Shown: positions 7,271 through 16,028, counted from the stretch's first letter. The stretch: 23,450 bases of DNA from an uncultured Eubacterium sp. (GCA_937915825.1 CALGGT010000071.1:1-23450); one strand, 5' to 3'. Notes: generated by a model from the letters alone, not told the origin. Numbers and translations: made by a program.

Positions 7271-7888
7271 ATGTTTGAACAGGTTAAATTATCCTACGGC
7301 TTTGATGAGTTAGAGCCGTATATAGATCAGACGACGATGGAAACCCATTATGGCAAACATCATGCGACCTACACCAAGGCGTTTAATGATGCAGTAGAGA
7401 AAGCATCTTTGACAGATCAAAGTGTGGAAGAGATTTTAGCGAACTGGGATCAGGGCTCGGAGGAAGGCTTGAAGAAAGTGTTGAAGAATAATGGAGGTGG
7501 TTATTACAACCATAATCTGTATTTTTCCATTCTATCCCCTAACCCGAAGAAAGCCCCGGATGGAGACTTAAAGGTTAAGATTGAGGAAACATTCGGAAGC
7601 GTGGAGGCCCTTGTGGAGGAACTTACAAAGCTTGCGCTGGGACAGTTTGGTTCCGGTTGGGCGTGGCTTTCCACCGATTCGCAAGGGAATCTTTTCACTT
7701 CCAACACGGCGAACCAGGACAATCCCATTAGCGAGAAGACAGGACTTACACCGATTCTGGGGATTGATGTTTGGGAGCATGCGTATTATTTAAAATACAA
7801 AAATTTGCGGGCCGAATACGTCAAGGGATTTTTCCAGGTTTTGGACTGGGGAAAAGTAGAAGAGAATTATAAAAAGGCGATGGGATAA
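7271..7888 (+). CDS. sodA: Superoxide dismutase (Mn/Fe family, Mn-type residues)
   Basis: Converts superoxide to hydrogen peroxide and oxygen in the cytoplasm. 205 residues, usual length. Metal ligands are visible: H26 (HYGKHH), H81 (NNGGGYYNH), D166 and H170 (DVWEHAYYLKY). The Gly preceding YYNH and the NQD motif (TANQDNP) are characteristic of Mn-SOD rather than Fe-SOD, though cambialistic use cannot be excluded. The usual GGHxNH reads GGYYNH, replacing the first, non-ligand His with Tyr. Second gene of the gpmA-sodA unit, ending at a strong terminator. In a strict anaerobe this points to survival of transient oxygen exposure (inference). Confidence 0.95.
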   Translation: MFEQVKLSYGFDELEPYIDQTTMETHYGKHHATYTKAFNDAVEKASLTDQSVEEILANWDQGSEEGLKKVLKNNGGGYYNHNLYFSILSPNPKKAPDGDLKVKIEETFGSVEALVEELTKLALGQFGSGWAWLSTDSQGNLFTSNTANQDNPISEKTGLTPILGIDVWEHAYYLKYKNLRAEYVKGFFQVLDWGKVEENYKKAMG

Positions 7889-7907
7889 TCGAATAAAAAA
7901 GAATGGG

Positions 7908-7960
7908 TAATAGATAAGCTGTGCAAGACTCAGATCGGCTTATCTATTATCTTGTTTTTT
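7908..7960 (+). terminator. Intrinsic terminator after sodA
   Basis: A perfect 12-bp stem, TAATAGATAAGC (7908-7919) with GCTTATCTATTA (7938-7949), loop of 18 nt, then TCTTGTTTTTT. It lies 19 nt after the sodA stop. Confidence 0.85.
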
Positions 7961-7988
7961 GACGAAAATATTCAACGACAGATAGAAA
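7959..7988 (+). promoter_or_regulatory. Possible promoter of the RND exporter gene
   Basis: -35 TTGACG (7959-7964), 18-bp spacer, -10 TAGAAA (7983-7988); weaker than the other promoters here. If real, transcription starts near 7995, which excludes the in-frame ATG at 7989 and supports the start at 8049. Confidence 0.4.
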
Positions 7989-8048
7989 ATGGATTTCAGG
8001 CAAAATAAAAGCATTGGAAGGATGCTTGAAGAAAAAGAGGAAAAGAAG

Positions 8049-11000
8049 ATGTTATCAAAGTTAAGTGTTAGAAAACCTTATACGGTACTGGTTATGGTGG
8101 TTTTGATCCTTGTATTGGGATTCTTATCCCTTCGAAGTATGAGCACGGATTTATTGCCCAGTATGGAACTTCCGTATGCGGTGATCATGACATCCTATCC
8201 CGGCGCCAGTCCGGAAGAGGTAGAAACGGTGATCTCCAAACCGATCGAGCAGGCAATGGCCGGGATCACCAACGTGAAGGAAATTCAATCCATTTCCAAT
8301 GGAAATGTGTCCCTTGTTATTTTGGAATTTAATGAGGGGACGGATATGAACGCAAGCACCATTGATATGCGTGAAAGTCTGGATATGCTTACAACCGCGT
8401 GGGATGATGTGATCGGGAATCCTACGATCATGAAGTTAAATCCGGATATGATCCCGGTTATGGTAGCAGCTGTTAGTAACGAAGGCATGGATAGCGTGAA
8501 GAATACAGAAAAAGTAGAGAATGATATTCTTCCCGAGATCGAGAACATCGAAGGCGTTGCTTCCGTTACGACATCCGGGAATGTGAAAAAAGAAGTTCAG
8601 GTGATCATCCAGCAGGACAAAATTGACAAGATGAATCAAAAAGTCAAGGATGCCATTAATGGAAAACTTGAGAAGGCTGAGAATAAAATTCAAAAGAATT
8701 TGGATAAGATCGAGGATGGAAAAGACACCCTGGAGCAAAAGCAGCAGGAAACGGCAACAAAGTTAGCGGAAGGGGAAGCCGCCATTGCCAAGAATTCCGA
8801 TAAAATGGGAACGGCTTTAAATAAGATCAATAAGAATCTGAAAACTTTGAAATCCAAAAGCAAACAGTTATCCAAAACCGAAAAAAAATTAAAGAAAACC
8901 AAGGCTACGCTGAAGGTTCAGAAGAAGAAACTGTCCACAACGATCAAGACGTTAAAGACAACCAAGAACACATTAGAGACCACCAAGAAGGGCTTGGAGA
9001 GCCTGAAAACTGCTAAGCAGGGAATTGAGGCTCAGATTGCCGCGGTTGGAGAGATCCCGGAATTAAAAGCGCAATTGGATTCGATCAACACCCAGTTAAA
9101 TATGGCAAGGGAGAAATTAAAGGAAAATGGAATGTCCGAAGAAGACCTGGATGGTAAGATCAAAGAAGTATCCTCCGGACTTTCTCAGGCCCAGGCCGGT
9201 CTTACCAAGATCAAACAGGGTCTTAAAAAAGTAAATACCGGCTTATCAAAGTTGAAAGCCGGAAAGACGCAGATTGCCGCGGCACTTACCAAATTAACCG
9301 AGGCGAAAAAGCAATTGAAAAGCGGACAGATTTCCGTGGCGGAAGCGTCGAAGCAGATCAGCATTCAAAAGACGTTGGCGGCCATTAAATTAAGCAGTGC
9401 GGAAAGTGATGTAAAAACTGGTTCCAGCAAATTAAAGGAAGCCAAACAACAATTAAAAGAACAGAAGAAAACAACCAAAGAACAGGCAAATCTGAATAAG
9501 CTGATCACCAAAGATATGGTGGAAAAGATCCTGGCGGCCGAAAACTTTGATATGCCGGCTGGCTATATTACCGACGATAAAACATCGTATCTGGTTCGCG
9601 TAGGGGATAAAGTAGAGAATACCGAGGATGTAGGTAAATTGGTGATCTGCGATATGGGATTGGATGATCTGGACCCCATTCAGTTATCCGATGTAGCCGA
9701 TGTGATCGTATCCGATGATTCGGAAGATACTTACACCGTGGTAAATGGGGAAGACGCCATGGCTTTGGTCATTGAAAAAGCATCTGGTCATTCCACGGGA
9801 GAAGTGTCCAAGGCGTTAAAGAAAAAGATGAAAAAGCTGGAAGGGCAGAACGAAGGTTTGCACTTTGATGTGGTCATGGATCAGGGGATCTACATCGATA
9901 TGGTCGTGCAATCTGTGTTACAGAACCTGGCGATAGGCGGTATCCTGGCCATCCTTATCTTATTCCTGTTCCTTTGGGACATTCGCCCTACTTTGATCGT
10001 GGCTTGTTCCATTCCGTTAAGTGTGGTATCTGCCATTGTTTTAATGTATTTCAGCGGTGTTACCTTAAATGTGATCTCTCTTTCCGGATTGGCGTTAGGC
10101 GTAGGTATGTTAGTGGATAACTCCGTCGTCGTCATCGAGAATATTTTCCGATTGCGCAACGAAGAGGGGTATTCGTACAAGAAAGCAGCCATCTACGGTG
10201 CCACTCAGGTTGCCGGCGCGATCTTAGCTTCTACGTTAACCACCATCTTTGTATTTGCGCCCATTATCTTCACGGAGGGTCTGACCCGGGAATTGTTTAT
10301 GGATCTGGCGCTGACCTTGGCTTATTCGTTGTTAGCCAGTCTCTTTATCAGCCTTACGCTGGTGCCGGCTATGTCCCAGGGCTTGTTAAGAAGGAAGAAG
10401 GAGCAGAAGGAATCTCATGTGATCGGGAAGATTACGGATTCCTACGAGAAGGTGCTTCGCGTCTTACTTAAGAAACGATGGCTGGTGGTATTGGCCTCCT
10501 TTGTGATCCTGATCGGAAGTGCAGTGATCGCCTTTACCAGAGGCGCGTCCTTTATGCCTTCCATGGAAAGTGAGCAAATGTCCGGCAACATCCGCATTCC
10601 AGAAGGGGTGGATATGGAGGATCAGGAATTAAAGAAATATTCCGACCAGGTTTTGGAGCAAATGAAAGAAGTGGACGGAGTGGAAACCGTATGTGCGTTA
10701 ATGGGCGGTACCTCCATGATGTCTTCGATGCAGGGCGACAGCGGCGGAGTCTCGGTGTATTTGCTGTTGGATGAGAATACCAAGCGCACCAACCGGGAGA
10801 TCAAAGAAGAGATCGTTAAGAAAACCAAAGACATTCCGGTGGATGTATCCCTAAGTGAAAGTACCATGGATATCAGTAGTTATTTTGGAAGCGGGATTAC
10901 TCTTTACATCAAGGGTCGCGACCTGGATAAGTTAAATACCATCTGCGGCGACTTAAAGTCGAAGATCGAGAAGGTGGAAGGAGTTAAGAACGTAAGTTAT

Positions 11001-11996
11001 GGGGATGAGGATCCGGATCTTGAATTTGATATTACGGTGGACAAAGCCAAGGCCATGAATTATTCCTTAACGGTTGCCCAGGTATTTGAGAAGATCAATG
11101 CAAAGATTAAGGAAAGTACCAAGGCGACAACCATTAATACCGACACCGACGATCTGGAGGTATTTGTAACGGATGAGTCGGATAAAGAATTGGTTCGTAA
11201 GGATTTGAAACGGATGAAGATTGAATATACGGATCCGTTAACCCAGAAGAGTAAGAAGGTTCGCCTGAAAAAGATCGCGGACTTCCATGTGAAAGAGTCC
11301 CCCAGTTCCATCTACCGACATCATCAAACCAGATATCTTACGATTTCAGCGGAGGTGGATGAGAGCCACAACATTGCGCTGGTTAGCCAGGATGTTCAGA
11401 ATGCGATCAAAGATTATCAATGGCCGGAAGGGTATTCGATGGAATCTACCGGTGAAGATGAGACAATTATGGAAGCTATGAAGCAGGTAGCCCTGTTATT
11501 TATCGTAGGTGTTATCTTCATGTATTTGATCATGGTGGCGCAGTTCCAGTCTCTGCTTTCGCCATTTATCATTCTATTTACCATTCCTTTGGCATTTACC
11601 GGAGGATTTTTGGGATTGATCTTTTCGGGAAGCGACGTGAGTGTGATTGCCATGATCGGTTTTGTTATGCTCTCCGGTATCATCGTAAATAATGGAATTG
11701 TGCTGGTGGATTACATCAATCAGCTTCGGCGCAAGGGGAAAGATACGCTGGAGGCCACGGTGGAAGCCGGAAGAACCCGACTTCGCCCGATTCTTATGAC
11801 CGCGTTAACGACGATCCTGGGATTGATCCCTATGTTGGTGAGCCGATCCAATGGTTCAGCGATGGTTCGCCCCATGGCCATTGTTACCGTCGGCGGCTTG
11901 ATCTATGGAACGTTATTAACGTTGTTTGTCATTCCCTGTATTTATGGTTCGATGCATCGAAAGAATAAGAACTTGCAGGAAACGGAGGAGGAATAA
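8049..11996 (+). CDS. RND-family exporter (HAE1/SwrC-like) with long coiled-coil insertion
   Basis: A proton-driven membrane transporter of 1315 residues. The ATG at 8049 has GAGGAAAAG upstream and gives the typical MLSKLSVRKPYTVL start; an earlier in-frame ATG (7989) lacks a ribosome site. Layout: TM1 (~12-32); porter region with YPGASPEEVE; an unusual Lys/Gln/Leu-rich segment (~195-485) with strong coiled-coil character between the porter halves; TM2-6; second porter region; TM8-12. In TM4 the usual Asp pair reads D690-N691 (LVDNSVVVIEN), and in TM10 the usual KN is N1214-N1215 (IVNNGIVLVDY), as I recall for Gram-positive SwrC/YerP-type pumps. No membrane-fusion or outer-membrane partner is nearby, as expected without an outer membrane. 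Substrate unknown: lipopeptide, detergent or drug export are possibilities. Confidence 0.9.
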   Translation: MLSKLSVRKPYTVLVMVVLILVLGFLSLRSMSTDLLPSMELPYAVIMTSYPGASPEEVETVISKPIEQAMAGITNVKEIQSISNGNVSLVILEFNEGTDMNASTIDMRESLDMLTTAWDDVIGNPTIMKLNPDMIPVMVAAVSNEGMDSVKNTEKVENDILPEIENIEGVASVTTSGNVKKEVQVIIQQDKIDKMNQKVKDAINGKLEKAENKIQKNLDKIEDGKDTLEQKQQETATKLAEGEAAIAKNSDKMGTALNKINKNLKTLKSKSKQLSKTEKKLKKTKATLKVQKKKLSTTIKTLKTTKNTLETTKKGLESLKTAKQGIEAQIAAVGEIPELKAQLDSINTQLNMAREKLKENGMSEEDLDGKIKEVSSGLSQAQAGLTKIKQGLKKVNTGLSKLKAGKTQIAAALTKLTEAKKQLKSGQISVAEASKQISIQKTLAAIKLSSAESDVKTGSSKLKEAKQQLKEQKKTTKEQANLNKLITKDMVEKILAAENFDMPAGYITDDKTSYLVRVGDKVENTEDVGKLVICDMGLDDLDPIQLSDVADVIVSDDSEDTYTVVNGEDAMALVIEKASGHSTGEVSKALKKKMKKLEGQNEGLHFDVVMDQGIYIDMVVQSVLQNLAIGGILAILILFLFLWDIRPTLIVACSIPLSVVSAIVLMYFSGVTLNVISLSGLALGVGMLVDNSVVVIENIFRLRNEEGYSYKKAAIYGATQVAGAILASTLTTIFVFAPIIFTEGLTRELFMDLALTLAYSLLASLFISLTLVPAMSQGLLRRKKEQKESHVIGKITDSYEKVLRVLLKKRWLVVLASFVILIGSAVIAFTRGASFMPSMESEQMSGNIRIPEGVDMEDQELKKYSDQVLEQMKEVDGVETVCALMGGTSMMSSMQGDSGGVSVYLLLDENTKRTNREIKEEIVKKTKDIPVDVSLSESTMDISSYFGSGITLYIKGRDLDKLNTICGDLKSKIEKVEGVKNVSYGDEDPDLEFDITVDKAKAMNYSLTVAQVFEKINAKIKESTKATTINTDTDDLEVFVTDESDKELVRKDLKRMKIEYTDPLTQKSKKVRLKKIADFHVKESPSSIYRHHQTRYLTISAEVDESHNIALVSQDVQNAIKDYQWPEGYSMESTGEDETIMEAMKQVALLFIVGVIFMYLIMVAQFQSLLSPFIILFTIPLAFTGGFLGLIFSGSDVSVIAMIGFVMLSGIIVNNGIVLVDYINQLRRKGKDTLEATVEAGRTRLRPILMTALTTILGLIPMLVSRSNGSAMVRPMAIVTVGGLIYGTLLTLFVIPCIYGSMHRKNKNLQETEEE

Positions 11997-12050
11997 AAGA
12001 AATTGGCAGAAAGCCTGCCAGTTCGCCTCATATGTAAAACATCGAATATG

Positions 12051-12093
12051 AAATAAAAAACCTTCGCCACGGAAAAGGGCGAAGGTTTTTTTT
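12051..12093. terminator. Bidirectional terminator between the RND gene (+) and pta (-)
   Basis: CCTTCGCC (12061-12068) pairs with GGCGAAGG (12078-12085); an A tract lies on the left and eight T on the right, so it works on both strands. A smaller hairpin GGCAG/CTGCC (about 12005-12019) sits directly after the RND stop. Confidence 0.9.
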
Positions 12094-12137
12094 AAGTTTT
12101 TAAGTTTGATTCCGTTTGAAATGTTTATGGATTTTTC

Positions 12138-13115
12138 TTATGCCAATGCGGCTGTTACGATGGCCATGGAATAAACTTCCTCCGCGTTACATCCACGGGA
12201 CAGATCGTTAATGGGGGCGTTCAACCCTAAAAGAATCGGTCCATAGGCTTCGAAATTACCTAAGCGCTGGGCAATTTTGTATCCGATGTTTCCCGCGTTG
12301 ATATCCGGGAAAATAAAGGTATTGGCATGTCCCGCTACTTCGGATTCCGGACATTTGGTACGTGCCACACGAGGAGAAACGGCGGCGTCAAATTGCATCT
12401 CACCTTCAATGGGAAGGTTGGGGTAACGCTCTTTGGTTTTCGCGGCAGCATTTCTCATCTTATCAACATCTTCGCCTTTGCCGGATCCTAACGTGGAGTA
12501 GCTTAAGAAGACCAGGCGGGGATCGATGCCAAATATTTTCGCACAATTTGCGGTTTCGCCGGCGATCTCTACCAGTTCATCTTCATCCGGTTTAATGTTA
12601 ATGGCACAGTCGCCCATTGCCAAAACCTCGTTTTGACCGGTGGCTGCCGGACGAACCAGAATAAAGCAAGAAGAAACAATGCTGTTTCCGGGTTTTGTTT
12701 TTATGAGCTGCAATGCCGGGCGTACGGTATCGGCGGTGGAATAGGTAGCACCGCCCAGTAAGGCGTCGGCTTTTCCCATTTTCACCAACATGGTTCCAAA
12801 ATAGTTGGCATGGCTTAAGGTTTCTCTGGCCTGTTCTTCGGTCATGCCTTTATTCTTACGGATCATACAAAGCATATCTACCATATCTTCAAATTCATCA
12901 AAGTTTTTGGGATCGATGATGGAAGCACCGCGAATATTGAAACCGCTTTCCTCCGCAGCCTTTGTAACTTTCTCCGGATTTCCTACTAAAACCGGATGAA
13001 GAAAATCGCCGGCTAAAAGTCGGGAAGATGCCTCCAGAATACGAGGTTCGGTTCCTTCGGTAAATACAATCTTTTTAGGATCTTTTCTTAGTTTTTCAAT
13101 TAATTGTCCAAACAT
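12138..13115 (-). CDS. pta: Phosphate acetyltransferase
   Basis: Converts acetyl-CoA and phosphate to acetyl-phosphate and CoA, the step before acetate kinase in ATP-yielding acetate formation. 325 residues, the length of the short single-domain enzyme. Recognisable features: N-terminal VFTEGTEPRILEASSRLL, LLGGATYSTADTVRPALQ, VLAMGDCAIN, FLSYSTLGSGKG, DAAVSPRVA, HANTFIFPDINAGNIGYKI and the C-terminal GPILLGL..PINDLSRGC block, all typical of the PTA/PTB family. AAAAGGAGG lies 7-8 nt before the start. It is transcribed alone and ends at the shared terminator; ackA, often its neighbour, is not in this window. Phosphate butyryltransferase is less likely given the NDLSRGC ending. Confidence 0.95.
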   Translation of the reverse strand: MFGQLIEKLRKDPKKIVFTEGTEPRILEASSRLLAGDFLHPVLVGNPEKVTKAAEESGFNIRGASIIDPKNFDEFEDMVDMLCMIRKNKGMTEEQARETLSHANYFGTMLVKMGKADALLGGATYSTADTVRPALQLIKTKPGNSIVSSCFILVRPAATGQNEVLAMGDCAINIKPDEDELVEIAGETANCAKIFGIDPRLVFLSYSTLGSGKGEDVDKMRNAAAKTKERYPNLPIEGEMQFDAAVSPRVARTKCPESEVAGHANTFIFPDINAGNIGYKIAQRLGNFEAYGPILLGLNAPINDLSRGCNAEEVYSMAIVTAALA

Positions 13116-13155
13116 ATGAACATCCTCCTTTTATTAAAAAGCTAATCTATAAAAT

Positions 13156-13184
13156 ATTTTACAACTTATCTCGTGAAAATACAA
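13156..13184 (-). promoter_or_regulatory. Promoter of pta (minus strand)
   Basis: On the minus strand: -35 TTGTAT (forward 13179-13184), 17-bp spacer, -10 TAAAAT (forward 13156-13161). The pta start codon is about 40 nt downstream. Divergent from the promoter at 13217. Confidence 0.6.
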
Positions 13185-13216
13185 GGGAGAAATATGGAAA
13201 AACCACCCTTTTTCTC

Positions 13217-13245
13217 TTGTGAAAGAGAACGGAATATGCTATAAT
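13217..13245 (+). promoter_or_regulatory. Promoter of the two-gene small membrane protein operon
   Basis: -35 TTGTGA (13217-13222), 17-bp spacer, perfect -10 TATAAT (13240-13245). Its position rules out the in-frame GTG at 13219 as a translation start. Confidence 0.75.
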
Positions 13246-13311
13246 AAAAAAGCTGAAAAAATGCATTACGATGCATCGATACGATTTTTCAAAAGGAAAG
13301 AGGTTTTGGAT

Positions 13312-13701
13312 ATGGCTTGTTTTTTAGTACCGACCGCAACGGCTGCGATCACGAAAGTTGTAGAGAAAAAAGTAGAAAAAAAAGAAAAGGAATCGGCGGA
13401 TAAGAAGAATTCCGTGGGATTTGCCGTACCCTGGTCCAAAAAGTTAAAATGGCTGAATGGGATGTACCTGGGTGGAGCCGGATTACTGGCATTTGAGCAT
13501 CTCTGGCATGGAGAAGTGGTTCCCTGGTTTCCCTTTTTAACGGCGGCCTCCAATCCGTCTGATATGGCAGAGACACTCCATGAGATGTCAACGGTTGGCG
13601 TTTGTATGGCGTTGCTGATCCTGATGGTTTGGGGAGGAATGTGTATCATAGCGGATCACATAGCGAAAAGATCGGTTGCGAACGAGGAGGTGATCGGATG
13701 A
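13312..13701 (+). CDS. Small membrane protein of unknown function (first of an overlapping pair)
   Basis: The ATG at 13312 is preceded by GGAAAGAGG at a good distance and lies downstream of the promoter, giving 129 residues. The family is not recognised. Visible: a Lys/Glu-rich amphipathic stretch (~15-32, VVEKKVEKKEKE), a hydrophobic helix around WLNGMYLGGAGLLAFEHLW, then a second helix VGVCMALLILMVWGGMCIIA. His/Trp residues between the helices (HLWHGEVVPW) are noteworthy. Two TM helices are likely. It overlaps the next gene by 4 nt (ATGA), so the two products are probably made in a fixed ratio and may form a complex (inference). Confidence 0.75.
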   Translation: MACFLVPTATAAITKVVEKKVEKKEKESADKKNSVGFAVPWSKKLKWLNGMYLGGAGLLAFEHLWHGEVVPWFPFLTAASNPSDMAETLHEMSTVGVCMALLILMVWGGMCIIADHIAKRSVANEEVIG

Positions 13702-14009
13702 CCTTGTTATTAACGGTGTTAGCTGCTGTCGCTGTCACCTTGATCTGGTATAACAGTGAGAAAGCGCGAACGCTAAAAATTGGCATTCTTTGCTATATGT
13801 TCTGGGGAGCCTCTCTTATGTGGCTGGTTGATGCGATCTTTGAATATTTCCAGTTGAAAGAGGAATTTTTCACTCCCACGTTTCAAGATATGTTGAACGA
13901 CGCTTTCTTAGGTTTGTCGGTGATCGCTCTGGCTTTGGTGGTATGGATCGTGATCGTGTTGATCCAGGATCCCAAGGGAATTGTGCGTAAGAATCTTGTT
14001 CGCAAATGA
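13698..14009 (+). CDS. Small membrane protein of unknown function (second of an overlapping pair)
   Basis: Starts at ATG 13698, overlapping the preceding stop (ATGA), with GAGGAGG 7-8 nt upstream; 103 residues. The family is not recognised. Three hydrophobic helices are visible: TLLLTVLAAVAVTLIWY, ILCYMFWGASLMWLVDAIFEY, and AFLGLSVIALALVVWIVIVLI, followed by a basic C-terminus (KGIVRKNLVRK), presumably cytoplasmic. Translational coupling to the upstream gene suggests a shared function. A terminator-like hairpin follows at 14038. Confidence 0.75.
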   Translation: MTLLLTVLAAVAVTLIWYNSEKARTLKIGILCYMFWGASLMWLVDAIFEYFQLKEEFFTPTFQDMLNDAFLGLSVIALALVVWIVIVLIQDPKGIVRKNLVRK

Positions 14010-14037
14010 TCCGGAGCACAGAACAAAAGAAGATCGT

Positions 14038-14068
14038 AAGCCCACTTGTTTGATGACAAGTGGGCTTT
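14038..14068 (+). terminator. Terminator-like hairpin after the small membrane protein pair
   Basis: A perfect 12-bp stem AAGCCCACTTGT/ACAAGTGGGCTT (14038-14049 with 14056-14067) with a 6-nt loop. The T tract is short (CTTTGAA), so termination may be partial; no separate promoter is visible before the next gene. Confidence 0.6.
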
Positions 14069-14090
14069 GAACGTAAAGAGGTGTACACAG

Positions 14091-15050
14091 ATGAAAATCG
14101 TTTTTATGGAGGCAGACAGTCTGGGAACCGACTTGGACTTAGGGTATTTTCAAACCTTGGGGGATGTGACCTATTATGGAACCGAGGACGGGAAGGTGAA
14201 TGCGGAGCGGATCAAAGAGGCAGATGTGATCGTTGCCAACAAAGTTCCTATGAATGAGGAATTGCTGAAAGATTGTAAGAATCTGAAATTGATCTGTATT
14301 TCTGCCACGGGAACCAATGTGGTAGATTTTGATTATGTGAATCGGAGAAATATCACCGTAACCAATGTGGCCGGATATTCCACGGAGTCTGTGGCTCAGC
14401 ACACCTTCGCGATGCTCTTCTATCTGTATGAAAAATTATCCTATTACGACGAATACGTCAAGGGCGGAAAATACTCCGAGTCCGGCATGTTTGCCCATTT
14501 TGACAACCTATTTTATGAGCTGCAGGATAAAACCATGGGGATCATCGGTTTGGGACAGATCGGTCGCAGGGTGGCAAGTCTGGCCAGGGGGTTTGGCATG
14601 CATGTGATCTATTTTTCCACAACCGGAAATCACGAAGATCCCAATTTTGAACGAGTTCCCTTTGAAGAATTGCTGCAGCGATCGGATGTGATCTCGGTCC
14701 ATGCGCCCCTGAATGAGAAAACCTATCATCTGTTGGATGAGAAAGCCTTTCATCAAATGAAATCCTCTGCGATTGTACTGAATCTCGGGAGAGGTCCCAT
14801 TCTCTGCCAGAATGATCTGGCCAAAGCTTTGAAGAAGGGAGAGATTCAGGCGGCAGGAATTGATGTCATGGAGAAAGAACCGATTCCGGCGGAGGATGAG
14901 TTAATGGACATTCAAGATTCCACCCGGCTTTTGATCACACCTCATATGGCGTGGGGAACGGTGGAGGCCAGAAATCGGCTGGCAAGAGCAGTTTATCAGA
15001 ACATTGAAAGTTTCATGAATGGCACCCCCATCCATGTGGTCAAAGAATAA
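14091..15050 (+). CDS. D-2-hydroxyacid dehydrogenase (glycerate dehydrogenase/hydroxypyruvate reductase-like)
   Basis: NAD(P)-dependent reduction of a 2-keto acid to a D-2-hydroxyacid. The ATG at 14091 has AAAGAGGTG upstream; an earlier in-frame ATG at 14046 lies inside the hairpin before the gene and is rejected. 319 residues. Motifs: ISATGTNVVDFDYVNRRNI, NVAGYSTESVAQHTFAM, the dinucleotide motif GIIGLGQIGRRVA, and the catalytic triad R234 (LNLGRGP), E263 (EKEP) and H285 (TPHMAWG). The HMAWGTVEAR ending resembles glycerate dehydrogenases more than D-lactate dehydrogenase. Exact substrate not certain. Followed after 17 nt by a secreted metalloprotease-like gene. Confidence 0.9.
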   Translation: MKIVFMEADSLGTDLDLGYFQTLGDVTYYGTEDGKVNAERIKEADVIVANKVPMNEELLKDCKNLKLICISATGTNVVDFDYVNRRNITVTNVAGYSTESVAQHTFAMLFYLYEKLSYYDEYVKGGKYSESGMFAHFDNLFYELQDKTMGIIGLGQIGRRVASLARGFGMHVIYFSTTGNHEDPNFERVPFEELLQRSDVISVHAPLNEKTYHLLDEKAFHQMKSSAIVLNLGRGPILCQNDLAKALKKGEIQAAGIDVMEKEPIPAEDELMDIQDSTRLLITPHMAWGTVEARNRLARAVYQNIESFMNGTPIHVVKE

Positions 15051-15067
15051 AGAACGGAAAATATGAA

Positions 15068-16021
15068 ATGTTTCAGAATGTATGGAAAATTATTTTAGTC
15101 CTTTCCCTCCTGACAGGACTTGGGCTTATCATAAGTGGTGGAAAAGAACCGTTACCCTCAAAAGCGGTAGGGAGCATTTCCACAGAAAGTGACCCGCAGA
15201 CAACGCCCACGGCAACGCCTGGGATCACGGTACTTCCCAAAAAGCAGTGGAAAAAGAAACAATTAACCGGGAGTGGGGCATTGCTGAAAGGGCGAACTCT
15301 TTTGATCAGCATTTACCTGAATACGGAAAAATGTAAATGGACCAAGAAAGCGAAGAAGCAGGAAAAAAGAAAGCTAAAAGCGGCAACGGCCTACCTTACC
15401 AAACAGGCAAAGAAATACGATCAGCAGGTGGAATTCATAACTGCTGTGGAGGAGCCGGAGGATTTAACCTATTTATGCGAGATCAAAAAGAATCCCTATC
15501 AGGATTTTAAAGCGGTATTATACATGATGGATCGCATGGAAAAATATGTGGAGAATAAGATCAATACCACCCTGTTAAGAGAACGTTACCAAACCAACAA
15601 CATAGGATTCCTGGTTCACGTGAATGGAACGGGGCTCAGTCAGACCATGGTTCATTATATGGATTACAAAGCGTCCCAGTTTTATGAGGTTTCCGTGTTG
15701 TATCACCGTTATGACGGCAAGCTTGAAACAGCGGCAACCATGGCCCATGAGATCTTGCATTTATATGGAGCCAGAGACCTGTATGAAGCAAATGGAAAAG
15801 ACGGGATTTCCCGTAAATTGGTAAAATACGTAAAGAAGCATTATTCCAGGGATTTAATGTTTTGTAACCTGGTGGAGAAAAAAATCTACCGCATTCAGAA
15901 ATACAAGGTAACGCCGATCTCTGCCTATTTTGTGGGATGGTTAGATACGGTAAAAGAGATAAAGAAATTTCCCAAAATGAAACCGCGCTATCCCGGTTGC
16001 TTTGGAACCGTAGCAAAGTAA
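15068..16021 (+). CDS. Secreted zincin-like metallopeptidase with HExxHxxGxxD motif
   Basis: 317 residues. An N-terminal hydrophobic segment (~7-24) without a lipobox Cys suggests a signal peptide or anchor. A Thr/Pro linker (TTPTATPG, ~44-52) echoes the linker of the M14 protein at 1681. The catalytic motif is HEILHLYGARD: H227, E228, H231, G234, D237, the metzincin-type HExxHxxGxx(H/D) with Asp as third ligand, as in snapalysin (M7). A Met at 264 (DLMFCNL), 27 residues later, could be the Met-turn. The family beyond this motif is not recognised. The middle region is Lys-rich, perhaps for wall binding. It lies 17 nt after the dehydrogenase with no strong ribosome site. Confidence 0.7.
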   Translation: MFQNVWKIILVLSLLTGLGLIISGGKEPLPSKAVGSISTESDPQTTPTATPGITVLPKKQWKKKQLTGSGALLKGRTLLISIYLNTEKCKWTKKAKKQEKRKLKAATAYLTKQAKKYDQQVEFITAVEEPEDLTYLCEIKKNPYQDFKAVLYMMDRMEKYVENKINTTLLRERYQTNNIGFLVHVNGTGLSQTMVHYMDYKASQFYEVSVLYHRYDGKLETAATMAHEILHLYGARDLYEANGKDGISRKLVKYVKKHYSRDLMFCNLVEKKIYRIQKYKVTPISAYFVGWLDTVKEIKKFPKMKPRYPGCFGTVAK

Positions 16022-16028
16022 AAAAAGA

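Noticed and set aside
13219..13311. N-terminal extension of the small membrane protein
   Set aside because: The GTG falls inside the -35 box; the well-placed ribosome site is before 13312.
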